Source: CAYJAD01 sp964370675
Lineage (GTDB): Bacteria > Desulfobacterota > Desulfovibrionia > Desulfovibrionales > Desulfovibrionaceae
Assembly: GCA_964370675.1 (NCBI GenBank)
Contig: CAYJKC010000001.1
Coordinates: 49,937-113,936, forward strand
DNA: 64,000 bases
Direction of reading: 5' to 3'
Positions 17,290 through 25,195 of this stretch are shown one piece after another (the stretch's first letter is position 1; each line of letters begins with the position of its first letter). The notes under the pieces are model-generated. The model was given only the letters and a program-made list of their open reading frames with translations, ran no database searches and was not told where the DNA came from. The translations under genes and the position numbers were made by a program.

Positions 17290-19209
17290 CTATGCCTCAA
17301 TATTTAGTAATAACTCAACTTCCTTAGCTATGCTTTCAGCCGTAAGACCAACTTGCACTCTTAATTCTTGTTGCGTACCATGCTCAATAAAGACATCTTC
17401 GATGCCAAGCCTTTTTATTTTTTGACCATTTATAGCATTATTATCAATTAAAAGCTCCATAATTGCTGAAGAAAAACCACCAGCCAAGCTTCCTTCTTCA
17501 ACCATTAAGATAGATTGATATTCATTAACAAGGTTTAAAATTTGCTCTTCAGGTAAGGGTTTTAACCAAATAGGGTCAAATACAGCTATATCAATGCCAT
17601 GTTTATCTTTTATAATTTTTGCAGCTGCAAGGGCAAGGTGCACACAAGGACCCACAGCCAAAATTACCAATTCATGCCCACTTTGTATTAACTCGCCTTG
17701 ACCCGCTGTAAGCAAATCATAGTTAGTGGGCATAGGCATGCCAAATCCCTTACCGCGAGGATAACGTAACACTGTAGGACTATTGCCCATAACAGCAGTA
17801 TATAGAGCGTGACACAAAATAGCTTCATCACGCGGAGCTAAAATGCGTATATTTGGAATATGGCGCAAATAAGCTATATCAAAAACACCATGATGAGTTG
17901 CCCCATCCTCACCCACAAGCCCTGCCCTATCTAAGCAAAAAATTACCGGCAAGTTTTGCAAACACACATCATGCACCACTTGGTCATAAGCACGTTGTAA
18001 GAACGTTGAATATATGGCAACAATGGGTCTAAATCCTTCTACAGCAAGACCAGCGGCAAAGGTTACGGCGTGTTGCTCGCAAATACCCACATCCACAAAG
18101 CGTTCTGGAAATAGTTTTTCAAAGGTTTGTACACCTGTACCTGCCGGCATGGCAGCAGTTATGGTTACAACTCTTTTATCTTTTTCTGCCAAGTGTACAA
18201 GACACCTGCCAAAAGCTTCAGTAAATGTTATATAACCAGAATTTACTGGAAACTCACCACTTTGTGCATCAAAAGGTCCAACGCCATGAAATTTTGCCGG
18301 ATCATTTTCTGCCAAAGCATAGCCCTTGCCTTTACGAGTTAGCACATGCAAAAGCACCGGTCCATCTTCTACAGCGGCAGCCATTTCTAAATGGCGCTTT
18401 AGAGCAACTAAATCATGTCCATCTACTGGTCCAATATAGGTGAAACGAAAAGCCTCAAAAAGCATACCGGGGGTAAAAAATGACTTTAAGCTCCACTCAC
18501 CGCGCATGGCATAGGTTGCTAAATCATTGCCAATACGTGGTACAGAGCGCAAAAGCTTTAAAACATCACGCTTAGTTTGGCGTACCCAACGCCTGGATAA
18601 TGTGCGACTTAAAAACCGTGATAATGCCCCCACATTGGATGAAATTGACATTTCATTATCATTTAATATTACAGTAAATTTCTTACCCATATGCCCGGCT
18701 AAATTTAAGCCTTCAAGGGCTAATCCTGCTGTTAGTGAACCATCACCAATAATAGCAGCAATGCGATAGTCATCACCTGCAAGGTCGCGCGCCATAGCCA
18801 TACCTAAAGCAGCTGAGATGGATGTGGAAGAATGTCCTACTCCAAAATGATCATAAGGGCTTTCACCAAGTTTTGGAAATCCGGCAAGACCATTTAATTT
18901 ACGCAAAGTATCAAAACTCTCCGCCCTACCGGTTAATATTTTCCAAGCATAACTTTGATGCCCTACATCCCAAATAAATTTATCTTTATCAATATCAAGA
19001 CAATATAACAAAGCAATGGTTAACTCAACCACACCTAGTGATGGGGCCAAATGTCCGCCATTTTTTGCCACAACTTCCACAATACGCGTGCGAACTTCTG
19101 TGGCAAGTTGTTCTAGCTCTGCCATATTAAGATCACGTATTTGACTGGGATTTTTTATGGTTTTTAATATATCATAAGCATTTAAGTTGTTATCATTAAC
19201 TTTAGGCAT
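17290..19209 (-). CDS. dxs: 1-deoxy-D-xylulose-5-phosphate synthase
   Basis: Condenses pyruvate and glyceraldehyde-3-phosphate with thiamine diphosphate, the first step of the MEP isoprenoid pathway. The 639 residues show GVVELTIALLYCLDIDKDKFIWDVGHQSYAWKIL-type N-terminal sequence, the thiamine-diphosphate motif GDGSLTAGLALEGLN...NDNEMSIS, a transketolase-like central domain (DVGICEQHAVTFAAGLA) and the C-terminal domain. It follows ispA by 23 bases on the same strand. With ispA here and ispG nearby, most of the isoprenoid supply is encoded in this part of the window. Confidence 0.96.
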   Translation of the reverse strand: MPKVNDNNLNAYDILKTIKNPSQIRDLNMAELEQLATEVRTRIVEVVAKNGGHLAPSLGVVELTIALLYCLDIDKDKFIWDVGHQSYAWKILTGRAESFDTLRKLNGLAGFPKLGESPYDHFGVGHSSTSISAALGMAMARDLAGDDYRIAAIIGDGSLTAGLALEGLNLAGHMGKKFTVILNDNEMSISSNVGALSRFLSRTLSRRWVRQTKRDVLKLLRSVPRIGNDLATYAMRGEWSLKSFFTPGMLFEAFRFTYIGPVDGHDLVALKRHLEMAAAVEDGPVLLHVLTRKGKGYALAENDPAKFHGVGPFDAQSGEFPVNSGYITFTEAFGRCLVHLAEKDKRVVTITAAMPAGTGVQTFEKLFPERFVDVGICEQHAVTFAAGLAVEGFRPIVAIYSTFLQRAYDQVVHDVCLQNLPVIFCLDRAGLVGEDGATHHGVFDIAYLRHIPNIRILAPRDEAILCHALYTAVMGNSPTVLRYPRGKGFGMPMPTNYDLLTAGQGELIQSGHELVILAVGPCVHLALAAAKIIKDKHGIDIAVFDPIWLKPLPEEQILNLVNEYQSILMVEEGSLAGGFSSAIMELLIDNNAINGQKIKRLGIEDVFIEHGTQQELRVQVGLTAESIAKEVELLLNIEA

Positions 19210-19232
19210 GCAATTTTTCCGTACTAAAAATG

Positions 19233-20135
19233 TTAAAATGAACGCTCAACTACATAATTTGCAAGGCTACGCAAAAATGCAGCTTCTTCTGAGTCAAAAA
19301 TATCAAGACTGGCTATAGCTATATTTTTTTGTTCATCAGCTAAAATGCGACTTTGTTCAAGCCCCACAAGAGAGGGATAAGTATTTTTACCTTGCTCGGC
19401 ATCACTACCTGCAGGTTTACCAAGTGTCTTGGTATCAGCGGTAATATCTAAAATATCATCAGCTATTTGAAAAGCAGTACCAAGAGCTGCACCATAACTT
19501 TCTAAGGCTTCAACTGTACGTTTATCAGCACCACTTAAAAGAGCTGCACTTACACAAGAAGCCTTAATAAGTGCGCCGGTTTTTTTACTATGCATGAGCT
19601 TTAATTCTTCAAGCCCTATTCCTGTTTGTCCGGTATATTGCATATCCAAAACTTGCCCACCCACCATTCCAGCAGCTCCAGCGGCACTAGCAATATAAGC
19701 AATGGCACTAAGTACATTTTGGGGCTCGCATTTTGCCATGCACATAAAGGAAAAAGCTTCAGTTAATAAGCCATCTCCAGCTAGAATAGCCATGGCTTCG
19801 CCAAATTTAATATGGCTTGAGGGCTTACCACGGCGTAGATCATCGTCATCCATGGCTGGCAAATCATCATGAACAAGCGAATAGCTGTGAATTAGCTCAA
19901 TGGATGAAGCAAAAGGCATAACATCTTCTTGCGTAAGCCCGCAAAGTTTTGCACAACTTAAACACAATACAGGGCGCACCCTTTTACCGCCTGCCAAGAG
20001 GCTATATTCCATAGCTTCGCGTAATGATAGTGGTAAATCAATACTATGCAAGCAAGTACCAAGCCAAGTTTCCACGGCTTGAGCTTGATTTTTTAATTGT
20101 TCCTTCATTTGTGCAGTTGGAAGAACTAACTTCAT
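19233..20135 (-). CDS. ispA: Polyprenyl (farnesyl-type) diphosphate synthase
   Basis: A 300-residue trans-isoprenyl diphosphate synthase that builds geranyl/farnesyl diphosphate from C5 units. Both Asp-rich motifs are present: DDLPAMDDDDLRRG (the DDxxxxD form typical of bacterial farnesyl synthases) and DDILDITAD. Other landmarks are GGKRVRPVLCL near the N-terminus and GGQVLDM in the middle. Its stop/start overlaps the end of xseB by one base, and dxs follows; this xseA-xseB-ispA-dxs order is common in proteobacteria. Confidence 0.94.
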   Translation of the reverse strand: MKLVLPTAQMKEQLKNQAQAVETWLGTCLHSIDLPLSLREAMEYSLLAGGKRVRPVLCLSCAKLCGLTQEDVMPFASSIELIHSYSLVHDDLPAMDDDDLRRGKPSSHIKFGEAMAILAGDGLLTEAFSFMCMAKCEPQNVLSAIAYIASAAGAAGMVGGQVLDMQYTGQTGIGLEELKLMHSKKTGALIKASCVSAALLSGADKRTVEALESYGAALGTAFQIADDILDITADTKTLGKPAGSDAEQGKNTYPSLVGLEQSRILADEQKNIAIASLDIFDSEEAAFLRSLANYVVERSF

Positions 20136-20392
20136 TACTTATCCTCTTGTATAGCTTGATTATCCAAAAATGGACTATCGGTATTTTCAGTATAAAGAGT
20201 AATGTCATGGCGTGCCTTTTCAAGCTGTTCGCGACAAGCCATGGAAAGTTGCATACCTTCTTTGTATAGCTCAACACTTTGTTCTAATGCCACATCACCT
20301 TTTTCAAGAGTAGTTACTATAACTTGCAAACGCTCCACGCGCTCTTCAAAACTCTTAGGCAAGGTCTTGCATGTACTTTTTTTATCCTTCAT
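20135..20392 (-). CDS. xseB: Exodeoxyribonuclease VII small subunit
   Basis: An 85-residue helical protein, the small subunit of exonuclease VII, which degrades single-stranded DNA with XseA. The family core is visible: SFEERVERLQVIVTTLEKGDVALEQSVELYKEGMQL, then CREQLEKARHDITLY. The start is placed at the ATG at 20392 because AGGTG lies just upstream; a GTG three codons earlier overlaps that site. It touches ispA and follows xseA by 76 bases. Confidence 0.93.
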   Translation of the reverse strand: MKDKKSTCKTLPKSFEERVERLQVIVTTLEKGDVALEQSVELYKEGMQLSMACREQLEKARHDITLYTENTDSPFLDNQAIQEDK

Positions 20393-20468
20393 TATTTTCA
20401 CCTATAAAACATTAAATACTTAGTAAGTTTACACTTTTTGCAAAAACACCGTTCTATTTTGTTTTTTA

Positions 20469-21809
20469 TTAGCTCAAGTTAGTCAATTTATCCTGCACCT
20501 TAGCCAGTATTTGCCCATCAAGCAAAGTCATATTAACACACTGATTTAATTCTACATCATTAACTGAAGATAACACTTGACCCTGCTCTGAACGCAAAAG
20601 AGCATAACCACGCTCTAAAGGTGCTATGGGACTAACTGCTTTTAAGCGTAAACTATAACTCTCAATTAAGTTATGTACATTCTGCGTGTAACGCATGTGA
20701 GCATCAGGTAAAATATCAATATAATTTTGCAACTTAGCATTATTTTTCTCTAAAATATTCTGTCCACAATGCACTAAACGTTCATGGCAATTTTTTAATC
20801 TATCTTCTTGCCTTTGCCAAATGCGCAAAGGAGAAAGCCATTGCAAGGCCTGCTCGCGCATTTGTAAATTTTTTGCGCAACTATCTATTTTATCATACAA
20901 AGCATCACTTAATGCCAGTTCAAGACCATCCACATATTGCATAAGGTCTTCACGTTCTGGCCATAGAATTTGCGCAGCATGGCTTGGAGTTGCTGCTCTT
21001 ACATCTGCAGTCATATCTGCTAGGGTGACATCAACTTCATGCCCAATACCTGCAAGCACAGGGATAGGTGAATTAAATATTGATTTGGCAAGGCATTCTT
21101 CATTAAAAGCCCATAAGTCTTCTATAGCCCCGCCCCCTCGGATAAGAACAACCACTTCTGCCCAACCTTGTTTTGCAATAAGTTCAATGGTTTGACTCAT
21201 GGCAAGCGCTGCCCCCTCACCTTGCACTAAGGTAGGATAAATACGAATGTGTGCACCAGTTCCGCGCCCTGAAGCAAGGCGCAAAAAATCATGAATGGCA
21301 GCACCACTTGGTGCTGTGACCACTGCCACACGTTTAGGATTATATGCAAGGGTGCGTTTACGCTCAGGGTTAAAATATCCTTGCGCCATAAGTTTTGCCT
21401 TTAAGGCTTCAAAGGCTGCATATAAAGCACCACGTCCATCATCTTGCACCAAGGCAACAGTTAATTGATAACTACCGCGCTGAGCATAAACCGACAAATT
21501 TCCAGCACAAAGGATTTGTTGACCATTTGTAAGGTTTGCAGCCATGGAAGGTCTTGGACCATCGCTAAACACTTCACCTGTAAAAGGGTCAAAGCCTTCT
21601 TCTGCGCGTTGATTGCCCTTAAACCACACACAATTAAGTAAAGCATCATTGTCTTTTAAGGAAAAATAAACATGACCAGAGCTTGGGCGTGAAAGATTAC
21701 TAACTTCACCCTTAACCCAAACAAATGGAAATTGAGAATCTAAAATTCTTTTAATGCTGTCAGTTAGCTCTTTAACAGTTAAAATACTACTCAAACCTAA
21801 AGACTCCAC
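20469..21809 (-). CDS. xseA: Exodeoxyribonuclease VII large subunit
   Basis: A 446-residue catalytic subunit of exonuclease VII. It begins with the OB-fold domain (LTVKELTDSIKRILDSQFPFVWVKGEVSNL... SGHVYFSLKD), followed by the catalytic domain with RVAVVTAPSGAAIHDFL, VQGEGAALAM, VVVLIRGGGAIEDLWAFNEE, PVLAGIGHEVDVTLADMTADVRAATPSHAA, then a long coiled-coil region that binds small subunits. The C-terminal ERGYALLRSE motif is present. First gene of the xseA-xseB-ispA-dxs unit. Confidence 0.95.
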   Translation of the reverse strand: MESLGLSSILTVKELTDSIKRILDSQFPFVWVKGEVSNLSRPSSGHVYFSLKDNDALLNCVWFKGNQRAEEGFDPFTGEVFSDGPRPSMAANLTNGQQILCAGNLSVYAQRGSYQLTVALVQDDGRGALYAAFEALKAKLMAQGYFNPERKRTLAYNPKRVAVVTAPSGAAIHDFLRLASGRGTGAHIRIYPTLVQGEGAALAMSQTIELIAKQGWAEVVVLIRGGGAIEDLWAFNEECLAKSIFNSPIPVLAGIGHEVDVTLADMTADVRAATPSHAAQILWPEREDLMQYVDGLELALSDALYDKIDSCAKNLQMREQALQWLSPLRIWQRQEDRLKNCHERLVHCGQNILEKNNAKLQNYIDILPDAHMRYTQNVHNLIESYSLRLKAVSPIAPLERGYALLRSEQGQVLSSVNDVELNQCVNMTLLDGQILAKVQDKLTNLS

Positions 21810-21954
21810 ACTGTATAAATGTCTCTATATTACTTTAATTATTGCTGCTTAAAAAATTTTAACCAATCTTAAAGTTTATCAGCATTGTACTATTTCAAGT
21901 CAATAAGATGATTTTTTGAATTGAAGCAAAATTTTTTATATAATAAATTGAGGT

Positions 21955-23682
21955 TTAAATACCCCAACCTGCTAAAACTTGTTCTTTCCAAGCCGTAAAG
22001 CTCTGCGTAAAGCTATCTAATGCAAGCTCTACTTTTTCACCGCTGCGACGATCTTTAGCTTCCACTATACCACGCTGAAAACCTTTATTACCAAGAAACA
22101 GTTGCATGGGTATACCAATTAAATCTGCATCCTTAAATTTAACACCAGGACGTTCTTCACGATCATCCAATAATACTTCAAGACCACTTAATTCAAGATC
22201 TTTTTTAATAATATCAACTCTTGCACAAAGCTCATCATTTTTAGGGTCAAGATTTACTAAAAGCACATCATATGGAGCTAATGGTGGCGGAAAAACAATG
22301 CCATACTCATCATGGTTTTGTTCAATGCAGGCTGCCACCACACGCGAAACACCAATACCGTAACATCCCATAATCATATATTGTTCTTTACCATCTTGAT
22401 CAAGAAAAGTAGCTTTCATGGCTTCGCTATACTTTGTACCTAGCTTAAAAACATGTCCTACTTCAATACCCTTAGGTAGTTCCAACTTACCACCACACTT
22501 AGGGCAAGGGTCGGTGTGCAAAATCATACGCAAATCAGCATATTGTATAACATTACAATCGCGCTCAAGGTCCACATGCCTAAAATGCGTATCAGTTTTA
22601 TTAGCCCCACAAACCCAATCAGTATCAGCTTGCAATTCTAAATCAGCATAGACTTTGACCTGCTCAGAAAGACCAACTGGTCCAGCAAATCCTACAGCCG
22701 CCTTAGACCAAGCTTGCACTTCTTCAGGGCTTGCCATTTCAACCACTGTAGCGCCAAGCAAATTTTTAAGCTTTACGTCATTAACACTGCGATCTCCGCG
22801 CACAAGCACTGCAACTGCCGCACCATCTACATTAAATAGCAATGTTTTAATAAGATTTTCGGGTGAAATTTGCATAAATTTGCATACATCTTCCACAGTA
22901 TGAGCTTGGGGAGTTGCAACTTCTGCATAGGGCGCACAAGCTTTATTATGCTTTTGCCCATCAAATACCACCACAGCACGCTCCACATTAGAAGCATAAT
23001 CACAAGCAGTACAAGCTGCTATGGTATCCTCACCAGTGCTTGCAAGCACCATAAATTCATGTGAAAAATTACCACCAATGGCACCGCTATCTGCTTCTAC
23101 GGCTCTAAATTTTAAAGCCATGCGTGCAAAGGTTTTTTGGTAGGCATCATACATTTTTTTATAGCTAATATCTGCCCCTTCATCGGTAGCGTCAAAGGAA
23201 TATGCATCCTTCATCATAAATTCACGTCCGCGTAAAAGCCCAAAACGAGGGCGCATTTCATCGCGAAATTTAGTTTGAATTTGATAAAGATTAAAAGGTA
23301 GCTGTCTGTAAGAACGCACCTCACCACGCACAAGATCAGTAATTACCTCTTCATGAGTGGGTCCAAGGCAATAGTCGCGCTCATGCCTATCCTTAAGGCG
23401 CATAAGCTCTTTGCCATAAAAATCCCAGCGCCCTGTTTCTTGCCAAAGATCAGCTGGTTGTGCTGCTGGTAGAAGTAATTCTTGTGCTCCGGCGGCATTC
23501 ATTTCTTCGCGTACAATTTGCTTTGCTTTTTCAAGCACTTTTAGTCCAAGCGGTAAATAAATATAAATGCCTGATGTCACTTTACGCACCATGCCAGCAC
23601 GCACCAATAATTTATGGCTAATTACCTCAGCATCGGCTGGGGCTTCCTTTAACGTAGGGATATAACTTGCACTAAAACGCAT
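21955..23682 (-). CDS. proS: Prolyl-tRNA synthetase
   Basis: A 575-residue class II synthetase of the bacterial type with the editing domain inserted between motifs 2 and 3. Visible: GIYIYLPLGLKVLEKAKQIVREEMN (motif 1 region), RDEMRPRFGLLRGREFMMKDAYSFD (motif 2), the YbaK-like editing domain around residues 240-385, and MIMGCYGIGVSRVVAACIEQNHDEYGIVFP (motif 3). The anticodon-binding domain occupies the C-terminus. It lies directly downstream of ispG on the same strand. Confidence 0.96.
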   Translation of the reverse strand: MRFSASYIPTLKEAPADAEVISHKLLVRAGMVRKVTSGIYIYLPLGLKVLEKAKQIVREEMNAAGAQELLLPAAQPADLWQETGRWDFYGKELMRLKDRHERDYCLGPTHEEVITDLVRGEVRSYRQLPFNLYQIQTKFRDEMRPRFGLLRGREFMMKDAYSFDATDEGADISYKKMYDAYQKTFARMALKFRAVEADSGAIGGNFSHEFMVLASTGEDTIAACTACDYASNVERAVVVFDGQKHNKACAPYAEVATPQAHTVEDVCKFMQISPENLIKTLLFNVDGAAVAVLVRGDRSVNDVKLKNLLGATVVEMASPEEVQAWSKAAVGFAGPVGLSEQVKVYADLELQADTDWVCGANKTDTHFRHVDLERDCNVIQYADLRMILHTDPCPKCGGKLELPKGIEVGHVFKLGTKYSEAMKATFLDQDGKEQYMIMGCYGIGVSRVVAACIEQNHDEYGIVFPPPLAPYDVLLVNLDPKNDELCARVDIIKKDLELSGLEVLLDDREERPGVKFKDADLIGIPMQLFLGNKGFQRGIVEAKDRRSGEKVELALDSFTQSFTAWKEQVLAGWGI

Positions 23683-23716
23683 AAAATATTTTCTCCATCA
23701 ATTTTAACTTATTAAC

Positions 23717-24784
23717 TTACTTTGCATATGATTTAAGAAGTTTATCAAGCTCTTTCATGAAAGCAGGCAATAAATTTTCTTGCCCACGTACTGTTTTAAT
23801 AATTTTGCCTTTACGAAAAATACTACCCTTATCACGCCCACCAGCAATACCAATATCTGCCTCGCGTGCCTCACCAGGACCATTAACAACACAGCCCATA
23901 ACTGCAACCTTTATGGGTGCACTTTCATTTTTAAGGTATTCTTCAACCTTATCCGCTAAGCCAATTAAATCAATTTCTGTGCGTCCACAAGTGGGGCAAG
24001 ATATGATTTCTGGTCCATATTGCCTTAAGCCCAGTGAGCGCAAAATTTCATAAGCTGCAATTACTTCTTGCACTGGATCTGCGGTTAAAGACACTCTTAA
24101 TGTATCACCAATGCCTTCCCAAAGTAAAACACCAAGACCCACAGCTGACTTAACAGCGCCACGCAAAAGACCACCTGCCTCTGTAATGCCAATATGCAAA
24201 GGATAATCACACTTTTTAGCAAGCAATTTATAGGCAGCTATAGTTTCAAGCACATGAGATGATTTTAATGAAATTTTTGTGTTATAAAAACCACGTTCTT
24301 CTAATATTGATACGTGGCAAAGTGCACTCTCAACCATGGCTTCAGGAGTTGGACCACCATATTTTTGTAATAAATCTTTATGAAGAGAACCACCATTAAC
24401 ACCAATACGAATAATGGCATTATGGGTTTTTGCACAATCAACCACAGCATCTACATTCTTTTTTGAACCAATATTGCCAGGATTTATGCGCAAACCCTCC
24501 ACACCAGCTTCTAGTGCTGTTATGGCTAATTTATGTTCAAAATGTATATCTGCAATCAAGGGTATTTGCACATTTTGCTTAATTTCTTTAAGTGCTTTTG
24601 CAGCTTTATCATCAAGTATAGCAAGGCGCACTGCCTCACAACCAACAGCCACTAAGGCTTCAATTTGAGCTAAAGTTTCTTGCACATTTCTTGTGTCAGT
24701 ATTAGTCATGCTTTGCACCATTACTGGTGCACCTGCTCCAATATTAAGAGTGCCAAGTTTAATAGCCTTAGTTGTTTGTTTCAT
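23717..24784 (-). CDS. ispG: 4-hydroxy-3-methylbut-2-enyl-diphosphate synthase
   Basis: The penultimate enzyme of the MEP pathway; a [4Fe-4S] protein that converts the cyclic diphosphate to HMBPP. Features: GAPVMVQSMTNTDTRNVQETLAQIEAL, PLIADIHFEHKLAI, RINPGNIGSKK, and the C-terminal cluster ligands in ISCPTCGRTEIDL and KVAVMGCVVNGPGEA. The start at 24784 aligns best with the usual family N-terminus (MKQTTKAIKLG); ATGs at 24790 and 24802 are alternatives and none has a strong ribosome site. About 355 residues, normal. proS follows 34 bases later. Confidence 0.94.
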   Translation of the reverse strand: MKQTTKAIKLGTLNIGAGAPVMVQSMTNTDTRNVQETLAQIEALVAVGCEAVRLAILDDKAAKALKEIKQNVQIPLIADIHFEHKLAITALEAGVEGLRINPGNIGSKKNVDAVVDCAKTHNAIIRIGVNGGSLHKDLLQKYGGPTPEAMVESALCHVSILEERGFYNTKISLKSSHVLETIAAYKLLAKKCDYPLHIGITEAGGLLRGAVKSAVGLGVLLWEGIGDTLRVSLTADPVQEVIAAYEILRSLGLRQYGPEIISCPTCGRTEIDLIGLADKVEEYLKNESAPIKVAVMGCVVNGPGEAREADIGIAGGRDKGSIFRKGKIIKTVRGQENLLPAFMKELDKLLKSYAK

Positions 24785-24966
24785 TAACATAGCTTTTCTC
24801 ATTTAGTTAAGCCGCGCTTATAACTTATTTTACCATCTATGCCAAGTGTGGAGTTGGGGGGTATTTATATCCATTTCATAAAAAAATAATGTTCATTTAT
24901 TTTTTTTAATATGTAATACGCTAAAAAAATTAATTAAAAAAATATGCAAGAAATATAATTTTTTTC

Positions 24967-24994
24967 TTGACAAGAAAAATAAGAGGATTATATT
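24967..24994 (+). promoter_or_regulatory. Strong sigma70-type promoter of the secreted repeat protein
   Basis: A perfect -35 TTGACA at 24967-24972, a 16-base spacer and -10 TATATT at 24989-24994. It is set in very A/T-rich upstream DNA that could act as an UP element. The predicted start is near 25001, leaving a leader of about 195 bases before the ATG at 25196. Confidence 0.7.
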
Positions 24995-25000
24995 TCCCTT

Positions 25001-25125
25001 ACGCGAAGGAATAAAACCTATGCGTAGGCGATTACGCCCTTATCTATTTGGTTGTACTGCTTAATCCGTCTCGCAGTATAGCTGGGGAATGTCTCCCCGT
25101 CCCGATCCGTCTATGGGACCCTTGA
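25001..25125 (+). ncRNA. Putative structured 5' leader RNA (serial hairpins)
   Basis: Right after the predicted transcription start come consecutive short hairpins: CCTA-TGCG-TAGG (25017-25028), GGCG-ATTA-CGCC (25027-25038), TACTGC/GCAGTA (25056-25079), GGGGA-ATGTC-TCCCC (25084-25098) and GTCCC/GGGAC (25099-25119). The loops of the fourth and the last both contain the octamer ATCCGTCT. An alternative pairing GCGTA/TACGC links the first two. I compared it by eye with the c-di-GMP-I and TPP riboswitch consensus and saw no match. It may be a regulatory leader, a small-RNA target or an attenuation device. Confidence 0.45.
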
Positions 25126-25195
25126 TTCAATTTACATTTGTACGTTTATTGTATTGTTACATGCACTTTTCTTATGGTGCATCAAGGAGTTTACC

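Noticed and set aside
25001..25125. Cyclic di-GMP or TPP riboswitch in the leader of the secreted protein
   Set aside because: The conserved cores of those classes (for example the GEMM-I tetraloop-receptor pattern or the TPP CUGAGA core) are not present.
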